A stretch of DNA of 64,000 nucleotides from CAYNHQ01 sp964397255 (GTDB lineage: Bacteria; Bdellovibrionota_G; JALEGL01; DATDPG01). Of the stretch, positions 35,387 to 43,581 are shown piece by piece. The stretch covers positions 62,001-126,000 of the forward strand of contig CAYNHQ010000004.1 of NCBI GenBank assembly GCA_964397255.1. Reading direction: 5' to 3'. Under the pieces are notes generated by a model that was given only the letters and a program-made list of their open reading frames with translations, had not been told where the DNA came from and searched no databases. Positions within the stretch are counted from its first letter, which is position 1. Every line of letters begins with the position of its first letter. The position numbers and the translations under genes were made by a program.

Positions 35387-36055
35387 TTAGAAATTCACAG
35401 AATCTGTATTCGGAGATCCTGTCGTACGCTGAATTACCCAAGTGTGTAGAAGTTCTGAAGGATCCTTCGAACAGTCATACACCTGTACTGTAAGACGGCT
35501 ACCCGGCTTACCGGCGACAAAGAAATCGAGTTTGTTTTCCTTTTCGAAATTGACTCGCTTCGTAATGATTGCATTTGCCTTGGATCCGCCTCGCGCAAAG
35601 TCGCTGGGCCCGCAGATGGTGATATCGTCGTTGAGAACAACCCGCGCCGATGAGAGCCCGTCGGACTTACAGACGATGTCAATACAACCATCTATATGAT
35701 CATCTCCATTGGGGATGCCATCGCCATCGCTATCACCGTTGGGATTGTCGCTTGGGCTGCCATCTCCCGAAACACCTCCCGGAGGGGGATTTATTCCCGC
35801 CACGGGATTATCGTCACTCACGGAACCAGCTGGAGGTGGGGGTAGATTGAAGACCGGGTTCGAAGGGCTACCCGATTCGCCCACCACAACCCCATCGCTT
35901 GCGCTTGTTCCAGAGGTGTCAGCCATGGATAGGCCCCCGCTCGAGGAAGTGGATAACTGAAATCCTGACGTAGCGTCAGGTGTCGTAAACTGATTATGCC
36001 CCGCACAGGAGAAAATCCCTATGAAGGTCAGACCGAGTAAGATTTTTTTTGTCAT
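35387..36055 (-). CDS. Lipoprotein with D-G repeat and C-terminal domain shared with its neighbour
   Basis: 222 aa from ATG 36055 with GAGGAG upstream; the frame to 36097 adds unsupported residues. Lipobox 'IFSC' followed by 'AGHNQF', close to the 30.8-kb lipoprotein. The middle is rich in Gly, Ser, Asn and Asp ('DNPNGDSDGDGIPNGDD'), with one calcium-loop-like D-x-D-G-D-G element. The C-terminus (about 130-222, 'SSARVVLNDDITICGPSDF', 'PGSRLTVQVYDC') aligns with the C-terminal domain of the T-P linker lipoprotein. An AT-rich tract (36117-36150) precedes it and could be an UP-like promoter element. Function unknown. Confidence 0.75.
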   Translation of the reverse strand: MTKKILLGLTFIGIFSCAGHNQFTTPDATSGFQLSTSSSGGLSMADTSGTSASDGVVVGESGSPSNPVFNLPPPPAGSVSDDNPVAGINPPPGGVSGDGSPSDNPNGDSDGDGIPNGDDHIDGCIDIVCKSDGLSSARVVLNDDITICGPSDFARGGSKANAIITKRVNFEKENKLDFFVAGKPGSRLTVQVYDCSKDPSELLHTWVIQRTTGSPNTDSVNF

Positions 36056-36209
36056 CTGTACGGCTCCTCTCGACCCCAGATTGGAAGCAAGGGGCAAGCC
36101 AGATTGCGCCCAGTTAATTTATTAATATTAATGGATTAATTTTTTTACGGCTGGCCAGATCCTGTGAAATTGTGCATCTTTTATCGGCCTTCCTCGCAAA
36201 AAGTATCTT

Positions 36210-37355
36210 TTAGGGGGGAGGGCCCCAGGCAGCGAAATGGTCCGATGCGATGGTCCCTGCCGAGGTGAAGTCTCCTCCTATAAAAAGCGTGGAATCAAAG
36301 ATCCCCAGGCCAGTACCATTATCGTTTAACCCGCCACCGGATGGAGACGTGCCAAGAGCGGACCATTTGGATCCGTCCCACGCGGCGATATGGTTTGCGG
36401 GTTTGCCTCCTGCGGTAGTGAAAGCGCCCGTGGCAATGAGTTGGTCATTATAGACGGCGAGGGCATTCACATTCCCATTTAGCCCCGTTCCTAGATTTGC
36501 CCAAGTCGTACCCGTCCAGCGAACGATTCGATAGATCGGCGATGCCCCCGTCGCTGTCATACTTCCTCCAACGATAAGATCTCCATGATAGACAGCTAGA
36601 GCAGCCGGGTAATTGACGAAACCATTCCCGAGTGAACTCCAATTGCTCCCATCCCAGAGTGCTATTCGTAGGGCAGAATTTCCACCCGCCTCAGAAAATC
36701 CCCCTCCAACCACCAGATGATTTTCAAAAGTTGTCGCCACGTAACCGGCGCCATTGAGACCGACACTCCCGACATTCTGCCATGCAGTCCCATTCCATTG
36801 GGCCACATAGTCCAGATGGGTTGCTCCCGCATGGGGAAAATTTCCGACAATATAGAGTTTGGTGCCGACGACCGTGATGCCACGTACGCTATCATCCACA
36901 CCGTTGTCCATCGCAGTCCACGAATTGCCGTTCCAACGAGCGACACGTTTTCGTATGTTGCCGTTACTCGTATTGAAATCTCCCCCCGCGATGAGATCAT
37001 TGCTAAAAACGTTCAGAGCGCGGACGGGTTGATCAAATCCATCTCCCACAGGAGACCAACTTGACCCATCCCAAGCCGCAACTTTGTTCGCCGCCATTCC
37101 ACCCGCGAGAGTAAAGTCCCCACCCACGATTAACTTTCCTTCAAATTCCACCATCGCATAGGCCGGACCATTGAGCCCGTTTGCGCCAGAGCCAAAGCCA
37201 GTCAACCATTCGGGGGGAGGGGTCGGAGTAGGGGTCGGTGTGGGTGTGGGGTTCACCTCGTCCTCTCCGACAAGCGTTCCCCATTCAATGCAGCCCGAAA
37301 GGAACAAAACGAATGGAACTACGAATAAGGTCATTCTTCTCGGCATAGCAGACAT
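36210..37355 (-). CDS. Lipoprotein with beta-propeller (delta-60-like) repeats
   Basis: 381 aa, ATG 37355 (ATG 37346 also possible). Leader plus lipobox 'LSGC', then a short T-P linker. From about residue 55 on it is built of seven or more 40-45-residue repeats with the pattern 'L(I/V)VGGxFTxAGG...VAxWDGSxW', for example 'GKLIVGGDFTLAGG' and 'HIAAWDGSKWSALG'. This matches kelch/delta-60-like beta-propellers of secreted bacterial proteins. A seven-bladed closed propeller is plausible. It is probably surface exposed; ligand unknown. Confidence 0.82.
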   Translation of the reverse strand: MSAMPRRMTLFVVPFVLFLSGCIEWGTLVGEDEVNPTPTPTPTPTPPPEWLTGFGSGANGLNGPAYAMVEFEGKLIVGGDFTLAGGMAANKVAAWDGSSWSPVGDGFDQPVRALNVFSNDLIAGGDFNTSNGNIRKRVARWNGNSWTAMDNGVDDSVRGITVVGTKLYIVGNFPHAGATHLDYVAQWNGTAWQNVGSVGLNGAGYVATTFENHLVVGGGFSEAGGNSALRIALWDGSNWSSLGNGFVNYPAALAVYHGDLIVGGSMTATGASPIYRIVRWTGTTWANLGTGLNGNVNALAVYNDQLIATGAFTTAGGKPANHIAAWDGSKWSALGTSPSGGGLNDNGTGLGIFDSTLFIGGDFTSAGTIASDHFAAWGPPP

Positions 37356-37458
37356 TGGGCATCAATTACCTGGTCGGCGAAATTTCGCCTACATAAAATA
37401 AAGATCTACCTGAAATGATTGACCTATTATTGGCACGTCTTCTGCGATTTGTGGTTGT

Positions 37459-38283
37459 GTGCGTCAAGCCTTTTGCCTCATTTTAGTTTCTCTGGTTCTT
37501 GCCTGTGGACGTTTTGGTAAGGATGGCGGGGCTGTAGTGGTGGGTCCGACACCTACTCCCACTCCTGATCCCACAGCGAACGCATTGATTTTTTATGTCA
37601 CGGATCGTTCCATTCCTCCATCCCCGGACGGATATAAAATTGTGAAAAGGGCGCTTGCAACCAATATGGAGTCCGTCGTTTTTAGTAGTGGCGCCGATCG
37701 AGTTCTTTCTATTGTTGTCCGTCCCGATGGAACCAAAATTTATTTCACGAGACTTGGCTCTACCAGCGACATGACGTCTCCTTTATATCCCGGCAATATT
37801 TCGGAACTTGACCTGACTTCCTCTCAATCAAGAATCGTGCATTTCGGGCAGTGGCGAAGCGAAGAGCTCAACATCTCTCCCGACGGCACCGCGCTCGTTT
37901 ATGAGACGATCGTTTCTTATTTCCTCCAGCGAGTACTTCTTGCGGATGACACTGTAGACACCTTGTACAATGGAGCGGCTACAGTTCCTCGCTATTCGGC
38001 GTCGGGAGACACCATTTCGTTCATCGATTCCAATAACCAGTTTACCCAAATCGATGCGGTCACGAAGGCCACTCTTTCCAGTGTACCGGCGACAGCAATC
38101 AATTCTGCGCTCCCTTTTAACGGTCGGCTTTACTATATAAAGGGAGGGAACATCGGGGAAGAAATGAACATCCATTCGATGCTCCCCGATGGATCAGACG
38201 ACCAAGCAGTCACCTCCGATCCGGTAGGGGTGAGTAACTACTCTCCCACATTCGCAAATACATCAATTGTGCTCGCAAATTAA
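37459..38283 (+). CDS. Lipoprotein with TolB/WD40-like beta-propeller repeats
   Basis: 274 aa, GTG 37459. Leader 'MRQAFCLILVSLVLAC' with the lipobox 'VLAC', then a short T-P linker ('TPTPTPDPT'). Repeats such as 'LSIVVRPDGTKIYFT', 'LNISPDGTALVYET' and 'PRYSASGDTISFID' are of the PD40/TolB propeller type; about five are visible, so the propeller is small or shared. No enzyme motif. It is divergent from the delta-60 lipoprotein across 103 bp and converges on the M48 peptidase gene. Perhaps a binding or scaffold protein at the envelope (inference). Confidence 0.78.
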   Translation: MRQAFCLILVSLVLACGRFGKDGGAVVVGPTPTPTPDPTANALIFYVTDRSIPPSPDGYKIVKRALATNMESVVFSSGADRVLSIVVRPDGTKIYFTRLGSTSDMTSPLYPGNISELDLTSSQSRIVHFGQWRSEELNISPDGTALVYETIVSYFLQRVLLADDTVDTLYNGAATVPRYSASGDTISFIDSNNQFTQIDAVTKATLSSVPATAINSALPFNGRLYYIKGGNIGEEMNIHSMLPDGSDDQAVTSDPVGVSNYSPTFANTSIVLAN

Positions 38284-38305
38284 CGACCTTTCTCATGCAT
38301 AAGTT

Positions 38306-39079
38306 TCATTTCGCGGGGCTGCAGATTCGTTGAAGATTCTTCCATTCAAAAGTAGTGAGAACGGGCGTCGAATGAAGTCCTGTGTACTTTTCTGCCAGGA
38401 GCGCGCGGTCCGCGCTGGAGGGATGATCAGACAAAATGGCTGGAATGCCGCCAGACTTCTCAAGTCTCAAAAAGAAATCGTGGATTCCCCTCGGGTCGAC
38501 ATGCGCGACCTCCAGACGTTCTAGGCCTCCAGTGTCGGCTTCATTTTCTTCGGATCGAGAAAATTTCAAATTTAAAAACCAATGGAGAGTTTCCGGTCCG
38601 TATCCGCCCCCGGAGAAAATGAAGTGCAACAATCCAATAGTAATTATTCGTGTGAAGACACTTTGGATAATATGACGTTCTTTCACGTGCTCGATTTCGT
38701 GGGCAAGTACCCCCACAAATTCTTCCGCCGATTCACTTTTCTTTAAAAGCCCATCGAATACGTAAATCTTTCCCCCTAATGTAGCAAACGCGTTCACTGT
38801 ATCTCCACGGATAATTTCTACTTGGACGGGGAGGGCTTCGTCTCCTGGTAGGAGGGGGTAAATTCGTCCGACTGATTTGGTCAAAGATTCTTCGGATTCC
38901 TTCGAGCCTTTACACGCACCTAGATCCGAAAAACCACCCAACGTTCGGGCCAATGCTTTTTCTACCGACCAGGGCAGCCACCGCGCCAAGCGCGGAAGCC
39001 CGACGCCAAAGAAAAGCGCCATGAATAGGGTAAACAAAATCCATGCGAGCCCCTTCATTTGCGCATGATGCTCATCCAT
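38306..39079 (-). CDS. Membrane-anchored M48 family metallopeptidase
   Basis: 257 aa from ATG 39079 (the frame extends to 39220, but that part overlaps the upstream gene and lacks homology). N-terminal membrane segment about 10-28. The peptidase has 'GVLAHEIEHVKERH' (His127, Glu128, His131) and the third ligand Glu180 in 'FSRSEENEADTGG'. A substrate-groove strand 'NAFATLGGKIYVFDGLL' is also typical. M48 family members include HtpX and BepA/LoiP, which act in envelope protein quality control. The gene overlaps the stop of the triple UPF0145 gene by 8 bp, so the two are probably one translation unit. Confidence 0.9.
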   Translation of the reverse strand: MDEHHAQMKGLAWILFTLFMALFFGVGLPRLARWLPWSVEKALARTLGGFSDLGACKGSKESEESLTKSVGRIYPLLPGDEALPVQVEIIRGDTVNAFATLGGKIYVFDGLLKKSESAEEFVGVLAHEIEHVKERHIIQSVFTRIITIGLLHFIFSGGGYGPETLHWFLNLKFSRSEENEADTGGLERLEVAHVDPRGIHDFFLRLEKSGGIPAILSDHPSSADRALLAEKYTGLHSTPVLTTFEWKNLQRICSPAK

Positions 39080-40304
39080 GTGAAAAGAAAAAGCGGATGA
39101 AATAAAAGAGAAGCAGAAACACGATAAAGACGATGGAAACGGGACCCCTTTGCGCGAGGCGAGCCGATGCCATTTTTTTGGCCCGAATATCCGTAACGCT
39201 GCCTTGCACGCTATCCACAAAAGTCTCTCGATCTTGAATGATGGCTTGGGGGGGCAAGGAAGGTGATTTGGTTGTGACTCCGGGCATCTTTTTCACGGCT
39301 GTTCCCATGGCCATGAATTCCACCAGGCCGCCACCAATGTCGTAAACACGAATTTTGACTCCGACAACTTCGTCGGCTCCGCATTTTTCGGCGTCTCTCT
39401 CAATTCGTTCGAGGGCCTTCTCCCTCGCTTCATAAAGCATTTCAGTTAGGCCAGTGACCTCGCCCCCTCCAAGAGTTTGCAGTGCGGACGCGATCCCGCC
39501 TCGAAATCCAAGGGAATACACGGAGACTCCCATGACCAGTTGGATGGGGAGAAATCCCAAATTGACCATGTTCCACATTTCTTCATTCGTCATGTCGCTA
39601 GTGGCCGGTCGACCTTTAAAAGCTTCCAGGGCGGAATGATGGGATGCGGTTCCGACCATCATCATTTCTTGCGCTCCCAAAAGAGGTGAAATGGTGGTTT
39701 CAATGCCAATGACGGCGTTGGCCCCATGATTCCTTGCCTCTTTCTGGATTCGCGAAAGAGTGAGGTGACGAGTCTTGTCGAAAATTTCAGTGAATTCTGC
39801 CACCTCCCCACGGCTAAACCGTTTCATGGTTCCGAAAATATTTCCCCCCAATCCGATCGAGTACGCCACATTTCCAAATACGAAGTGTAGTGGCTGGAAT
39901 CCGGAATCCATTTGGCAATACAGTTGTTGAACATCTGCAGACGTCGAAAATTGGATGGATTGATCTCCCTCTAACCGATGTGCGGTCGAACCAAACGTGA
40001 GAAATTCAATGTTCGCGCCATGGTTGACGACATCGAAAGAGACTCCCGTTAACCCCACGCCGCCATATTTGCGGGCTTCTTCCATCATGCGATTGAATGC
40101 CCTCATACGCCCGTCGTGCACCAATTCGGTGATTTGAGAAACCTCTCCGCCCCCCAGGGTAGAGAGACCTGCGCCAATTCCACCCGCCAAGCCTATGGCC
40201 ACCACGCTATTCCCCACACAAAGCTGCCCGGCGCGAAAACCCAGTTTGTCGAGGCAATATATTTCATTTCCATTTAGGCCGGTTACGCGTTGATGATCTT
40301 TCAT
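39072..40304 (-). CDS. Protein with three tandem UPF0145 (YbjQ-like) domains and C-terminal membrane anchor
   Basis: 410 aa, ATG 40304. Three homologous units of about 95 residues (16-110, 128-222, 243-336). Each starts with a strand like 'LGFRAGQLCVGNSVVAIGL' / 'SGFQPLHFVFGNVAYSIGL' / 'LGFLPIQLVMGVSVYSLGF', then 'GEV-x2-(I/F/L)TE', a helix with Arg, and 'GANAVIG' or 'GADEVVG'. This is the UPF0145/YbjQ fold, which in stand-alone form is a roughly 105-aa cytosolic oligomer of unknown function. A hydrophobic segment (about 388-407) followed by 'SHG' makes it a tail-anchored protein, so the triple head should face the cytoplasm. It overlaps the M48 peptidase gene. Confidence 0.88.
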   Translation of the reverse strand: MKDHQRVTGLNGNEIYCLDKLGFRAGQLCVGNSVVAIGLAGGIGAGLSTLGGGEVSQITELVHDGRMRAFNRMMEEARKYGGVGLTGVSFDVVNHGANIEFLTFGSTAHRLEGDQSIQFSTSADVQQLYCQMDSGFQPLHFVFGNVAYSIGLGGNIFGTMKRFSRGEVAEFTEIFDKTRHLTLSRIQKEARNHGANAVIGIETTISPLLGAQEMMMVGTASHHSALEAFKGRPATSDMTNEEMWNMVNLGFLPIQLVMGVSVYSLGFRGGIASALQTLGGGEVTGLTEMLYEAREKALERIERDAEKCGADEVVGVKIRVYDIGGGLVEFMAMGTAVKKMPGVTTKSPSLPPQAIIQDRETFVDSVQGSVTDIRAKKMASARLAQRGPVSIVFIVFLLLFYFIRFFFSHG

Positions 40305-40352
40305 CCGAAATTTCCCCCGAAGATAGGTTTGCGAATCAAGAGGGTTAGCTTA

Positions 40353-40363
40353 CATAGTATAGT
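40353..40363 (+). promoter_or_regulatory. Candidate -10 region for tgt-yajC-secD-secF, leaderless start
   Basis: CATAGT (40353-40358) and TATAGT (40358-40363) lie 10 and 5 bases before the tgt ATG. A TTGCGA at 40329 fits a -35 for the first at 18 bp. There is no Shine-Dalgarno before tgt, so a near-leaderless transcript is suggested. Confidence 0.35.
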
Positions 40364-40368
40364 CGCTG

Positions 40369-41499
40369 ATGTCGCGAAGCTCATTCACCCTATTGTCAGT
40401 GGACACCCAAACGGGGGCGAGGCGAGGGGTTCTGGGCACATCCCATGGTGAAGTTCAGACGCCGGTGTTCATGCCGGTGGGAACGAACGCGACGGTAAAA
40501 ACGCTCGATTCGTTTGAAGTCGAAGCCCTGGGTGCCGAAATCATTCTTTCCAATGCCTATCACAATGCGCTTCGGCCGGGAGACGATCGCATCGGACGTT
40601 TCGGTGGGCTCCATTCTTTTATGAAATGGTCGCGGGCGATTTTGACTGACAGTGGGGGATTTCAAGTATTCAGTCTCGAGGGCTTTCGAAAAGTAACCGA
40701 GGAAGGGGTTCGATTTCGTTCGCATTTGGATGGAACTGAAATTTTTTGGTCGCCGGAACGAGTCGTGGAAATTCAGGCCAACTTGGGTTCGGACATCACG
40801 ATGCCACTTGATGAATGCCCGGCACTTCCCGCGCCGGAGACAAATGTCCGCGAGGCGACGGAGCGGACGCTTCGTTGGCTCAAACGAGCGCGCGCCACGC
40901 CCCGTGGGAAAAATCAGCAACTTTTTGGAATTGTGCAAGGGGGAATCGACCCGAATCTTCGACGATTCAGCGCTCGGGAAACCGTTTCGCTCGAGTGCGA
41001 TGGATATGCCATCGGAGGATTAAGTGTCGGCGAGGAGAAGAATGCCATGCTGGATACCGTGTCAATTGTGGCGGAAGCTTTGCCCAAAGGTCAGCCTCGC
41101 TATTTGATGGGAGTGGGAACTCCTCTCGATCTGATTGAAGGCGTTGCACGCGGAGTCGACATGTTTGATTGTGTTATGCCCACACGGAACGCCAGAAATG
41201 GAACTCTTTTTACATCTGAAGGAACGCTTTCCATCAAACGAGCGGAATATCGCGATGATCCCCGTCCTCTCGATCCAACCTGCGAGTGCCTTACTTGCAA
41301 ACGATACAGCCGCGCCTATCTCCACCACTTGCAGCGCTGCGAAGAAATCCTCGGCCTTCGGCTTAATACGATCCACAATCTTTGTTTTTACTTCTCATGG
41401 ATGAAGAAGATCCAAACTGCCATTGAGGAGAAGACTTTCTCTTCCCTTCTCCTCCAAGCTCGCAACACTTTTCGTGGAGCTGGTTTCGTTGACCCGTAA
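40369..41499 (+). CDS. tgt: tRNA-guanine transglycosylase
   Basis: 376 aa, ATG 40369. It exchanges guanine-34 of GUN anticodons for preQ1 on the path to queuosine. Visible: base-binding Asp94 in 'LTDSGGFQVFSL', 'FGIVQGGIDP', the nucleophile Asp267 in 'GVDMFDCVMPTRNARNG', and the zinc site 'CECLTCKRYSRAYLHHL' plus a later His. Length is typical. It heads the run tgt-yajC-secD-secF-recJ, a common bacterial order, and lacks a Shine-Dalgarno (see the promoter entry). Confidence 0.97.
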   Translation: MSRSSFTLLSVDTQTGARRGVLGTSHGEVQTPVFMPVGTNATVKTLDSFEVEALGAEIILSNAYHNALRPGDDRIGRFGGLHSFMKWSRAILTDSGGFQVFSLEGFRKVTEEGVRFRSHLDGTEIFWSPERVVEIQANLGSDITMPLDECPALPAPETNVREATERTLRWLKRARATPRGKNQQLFGIVQGGIDPNLRRFSARETVSLECDGYAIGGLSVGEEKNAMLDTVSIVAEALPKGQPRYLMGVGTPLDLIEGVARGVDMFDCVMPTRNARNGTLFTSEGTLSIKRAEYRDDPRPLDPTCECLTCKRYSRAYLHHLQRCEEILGLRLNTIHNLCFYFSWMKKIQTAIEEKTFSSLLLQARNTFRGAGFVDP

Positions 41500-41526
41500 T
41501 GGGGGCTCCGGTAGAAGAGGGATCCC

Positions 41527-41865
41527 ATGATTTCAGAAGTTTACGCGATGGCGCCGAATCCTTCCGCTGCACCGCAGGGACCCAACGCCATGTTTCAATC
41601 GCTTCTTTTCCCTGTGATCGTTGTCGTGGGCATCGCTTATCTCATGATCTTTCGTCCGCAGAAAAAACAAGAGCTCGCGCACAAGAAAATGATCGATAGC
41701 CTTGCGAAGGGAGATGAAGTCATGACCCAATCCGGGATTTACGGCAAGGTGGCTGGAGTGACCGAAAAAGTCATCACACTTGAAATTGCGGACAAAGTTA
41801 AAATTCGTGTCGCCAAAACGGCTATCGCTGGGAAAACGTCTGGGACCGAGGCAGTGGCAGCATAA
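41527..41865 (+). CDS. yajC: Sec translocon accessory protein YajC
   Basis: 112 aa, ATG 41527 with AGAGGGATCCC. A single N-terminal membrane helix ('FPVIVVVGIAYLMIF', about 26-40), the family hallmark 'RPQKKQ', and 'LAKGDEVMTQSGIYGKVAGV' in the cytosolic domain. YajC associates with SecDF in the inner membrane. The stop is immediately followed by the secD ATG, a tight operon. Confidence 0.95.
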   Translation: MISEVYAMAPNPSAAPQGPNAMFQSLLFPVIVVVGIAYLMIFRPQKKQELAHKKMIDSLAKGDEVMTQSGIYGKVAGVTEKVITLEIADKVKIRVAKTAIAGKTSGTEAVAA

Positions 41866-43581
41866 ATGGATTCCGCCTGGCGCTGGAAAACGACGCTCGC
41901 GACGGTGGCTACGCTTCTCGCGTTCTACTTTGTCCTTCCGAATTTTTTTGAAGCTCCGGAAAAGAATGAGGGAAAGGAAATTGAACTCTCCTGGGTTCAA
42001 AAATTACTGCCGCGCTCGCGGGTTCAGCTGGGACTGGATCTTCAAGGTGGAATTCATATGGTTCTCGGTATTGACCTCAACCGAGCCATGCTTAATGAAG
42101 CCGATCGCTACATTCGCGACCTGAAAGAGTATTTGCCGAAAAAAGACGTGGAACTGGCTTCCGTAGAGCGGGCCTTTGATTCAACGACGATTACCGTCAA
42201 ATTGAAGGATCCGTCGAAGTCGAAAGCCTTTGAAGATTTTGTTCAAAATGAATTCAATGTTTTGTCCGTGGAGAGCCGAGATACTTCCGCGGGAACATTT
42301 ACACTCAACATCACTGATCAGCGAAGGGCGGAGGCCGAGAAGATGGTTATCGATCAGGCGCTGGGCACGCTGCGCGATCGTCTGGATGAATTCGGCGTCG
42401 CTGAACCGTCGATTCAAGCAAAAGGAAAAGATCGAATTGTCGTCCAGCTCCCGGGTCTGGCTGATCCGGAGCGAGCTAAAGCGGTTTTGGGACGTACTGC
42501 GCAGTTGGAATTTAAGATTGTCGATGATGTGAGCATGGATGCTGTTGCCTTGGAAAATCTAGTCACTGAAGCCAAAAAGACGCTGCCTCCCAAATTCAAA
42601 CCGGAAGCGCTCAATCGCACTCTAAGCGACAAGCTCCCGGCCGGCACGCAGGTGTTGCTAAGTGAAGATAAGGATTCGACCTCAGGTCAAGTCGTGCAGA
42701 AGGCTTATTTGTTAAAAAGCGAGGCACTTCTGACAGGCGACATGCTCGACGACGCCCACATCGGTGTTGACCAGTACAACATGCCGACGGTCAACCTGCA
42801 GTTCAATCCTCGTGGAGCGCAGGTCTTCGAAAAAGTAACCGGCGACAATGTGGGAAAGCAGCTCGCAATTATTCTAGATGATCAGGTTCAATCGGCCCCC
42901 CAGATTAAGGCCCGGATTGCGGGGGGACGAGCCGAGATTACGTTTTCGGGCGCGCTCAAGCCTCGGAATGAAACGTTGCAGGAAGCCAAAGATCTCGCCT
43001 TGGTTCTTCGCGCGGGAGCTCTTCCAGCCCCCGTTGAAATCCTAGAAAATCGCGCCGTGGGTCCATCGCTCGGTCGGGATTCGATTGAAAGTGGAGCCAA
43101 GGCGGTATTGATCGGCGTCTTGCTCGTGGTGGCGTTCATGGCTTTTTATTATCGGGTTTCGGGAGTCCTGGCGGATCTTGCCGTCTTGTTCAACGTCCTG
43201 TTTACCATCGCCGCATTGTGTGCGCTCAATGCTACGCTAACCCTCCCTGGAATCGCCGGAATTTTAATCTCCATTGGTATGGCGGTGGATGCCAATGTCA
43301 TTATTTATGAACGAATACGAGAGGAACTTTCCGCCGGTAAATCGGTGAAGGCGGCCATTGAGGCGGGATACGACCGCGCCCATTTGACGATCATCGACTC
43401 CAATATCACGACGATTATTACGGGGGTGGTTCTCCTGCAATATGGAACCGGACCCATCAAGGGTTTCGCCATTACCCTTATTTTCGGTTTGATAGCGAAC
43501 TATTTCACCGCGCTATGGTTTACACGTCTTGCCTTTGACTGGGCGGTCGTGAAATTTCAGCCACAAAAGTTGTCGATCTAA
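41866..43581 (+). CDS. secD: Protein translocase subunit SecD
   Basis: 571 aa, ATG 41866, directly after the yajC stop. One N-terminal membrane helix, a large periplasmic P1 domain (about 35-390, containing 'LGLDLQGGIHMVLGIDL', 'LRDRLDEFGVAEPSIQ' and 'IVVQLPGL'), then five membrane helices with the conserved 'GMAVDANVIIYERIREEL'. It works with SecF as an H+/Na+-driven motor completing secretion. The secF ATG overlaps its stop by one base (TAATG). Confidence 0.97.
   Translation: MDSAWRWKTTLATVATLLAFYFVLPNFFEAPEKNEGKEIELSWVQKLLPRSRVQLGLDLQGGIHMVLGIDLNRAMLNEADRYIRDLKEYLPKKDVELASVERAFDSTTITVKLKDPSKSKAFEDFVQNEFNVLSVESRDTSAGTFTLNITDQRRAEAEKMVIDQALGTLRDRLDEFGVAEPSIQAKGKDRIVVQLPGLADPERAKAVLGRTAQLEFKIVDDVSMDAVALENLVTEAKKTLPPKFKPEALNRTLSDKLPAGTQVLLSEDKDSTSGQVVQKAYLLKSEALLTGDMLDDAHIGVDQYNMPTVNLQFNPRGAQVFEKVTGDNVGKQLAIILDDQVQSAPQIKARIAGGRAEITFSGALKPRNETLQEAKDLALVLRAGALPAPVEILENRAVGPSLGRDSIESGAKAVLIGVLLVVAFMAFYYRVSGVLADLAVLFNVLFTIAALCALNATLTLPGIAGILISIGMAVDANVIIYERIREELSAGKSVKAAIEAGYDRAHLTIIDSNITTIITGVVLLQYGTGPIKGFAITLIFGLIANYFTALWFTRLAFDWAVVKFQPQKLSI

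Noticed and set aside
39080..39220. Longer N-terminus of the M48 peptidase
   Set aside because: It overlaps the coding end of the triple-UPF0145 gene and gives Cys/Phe-rich nonsense.
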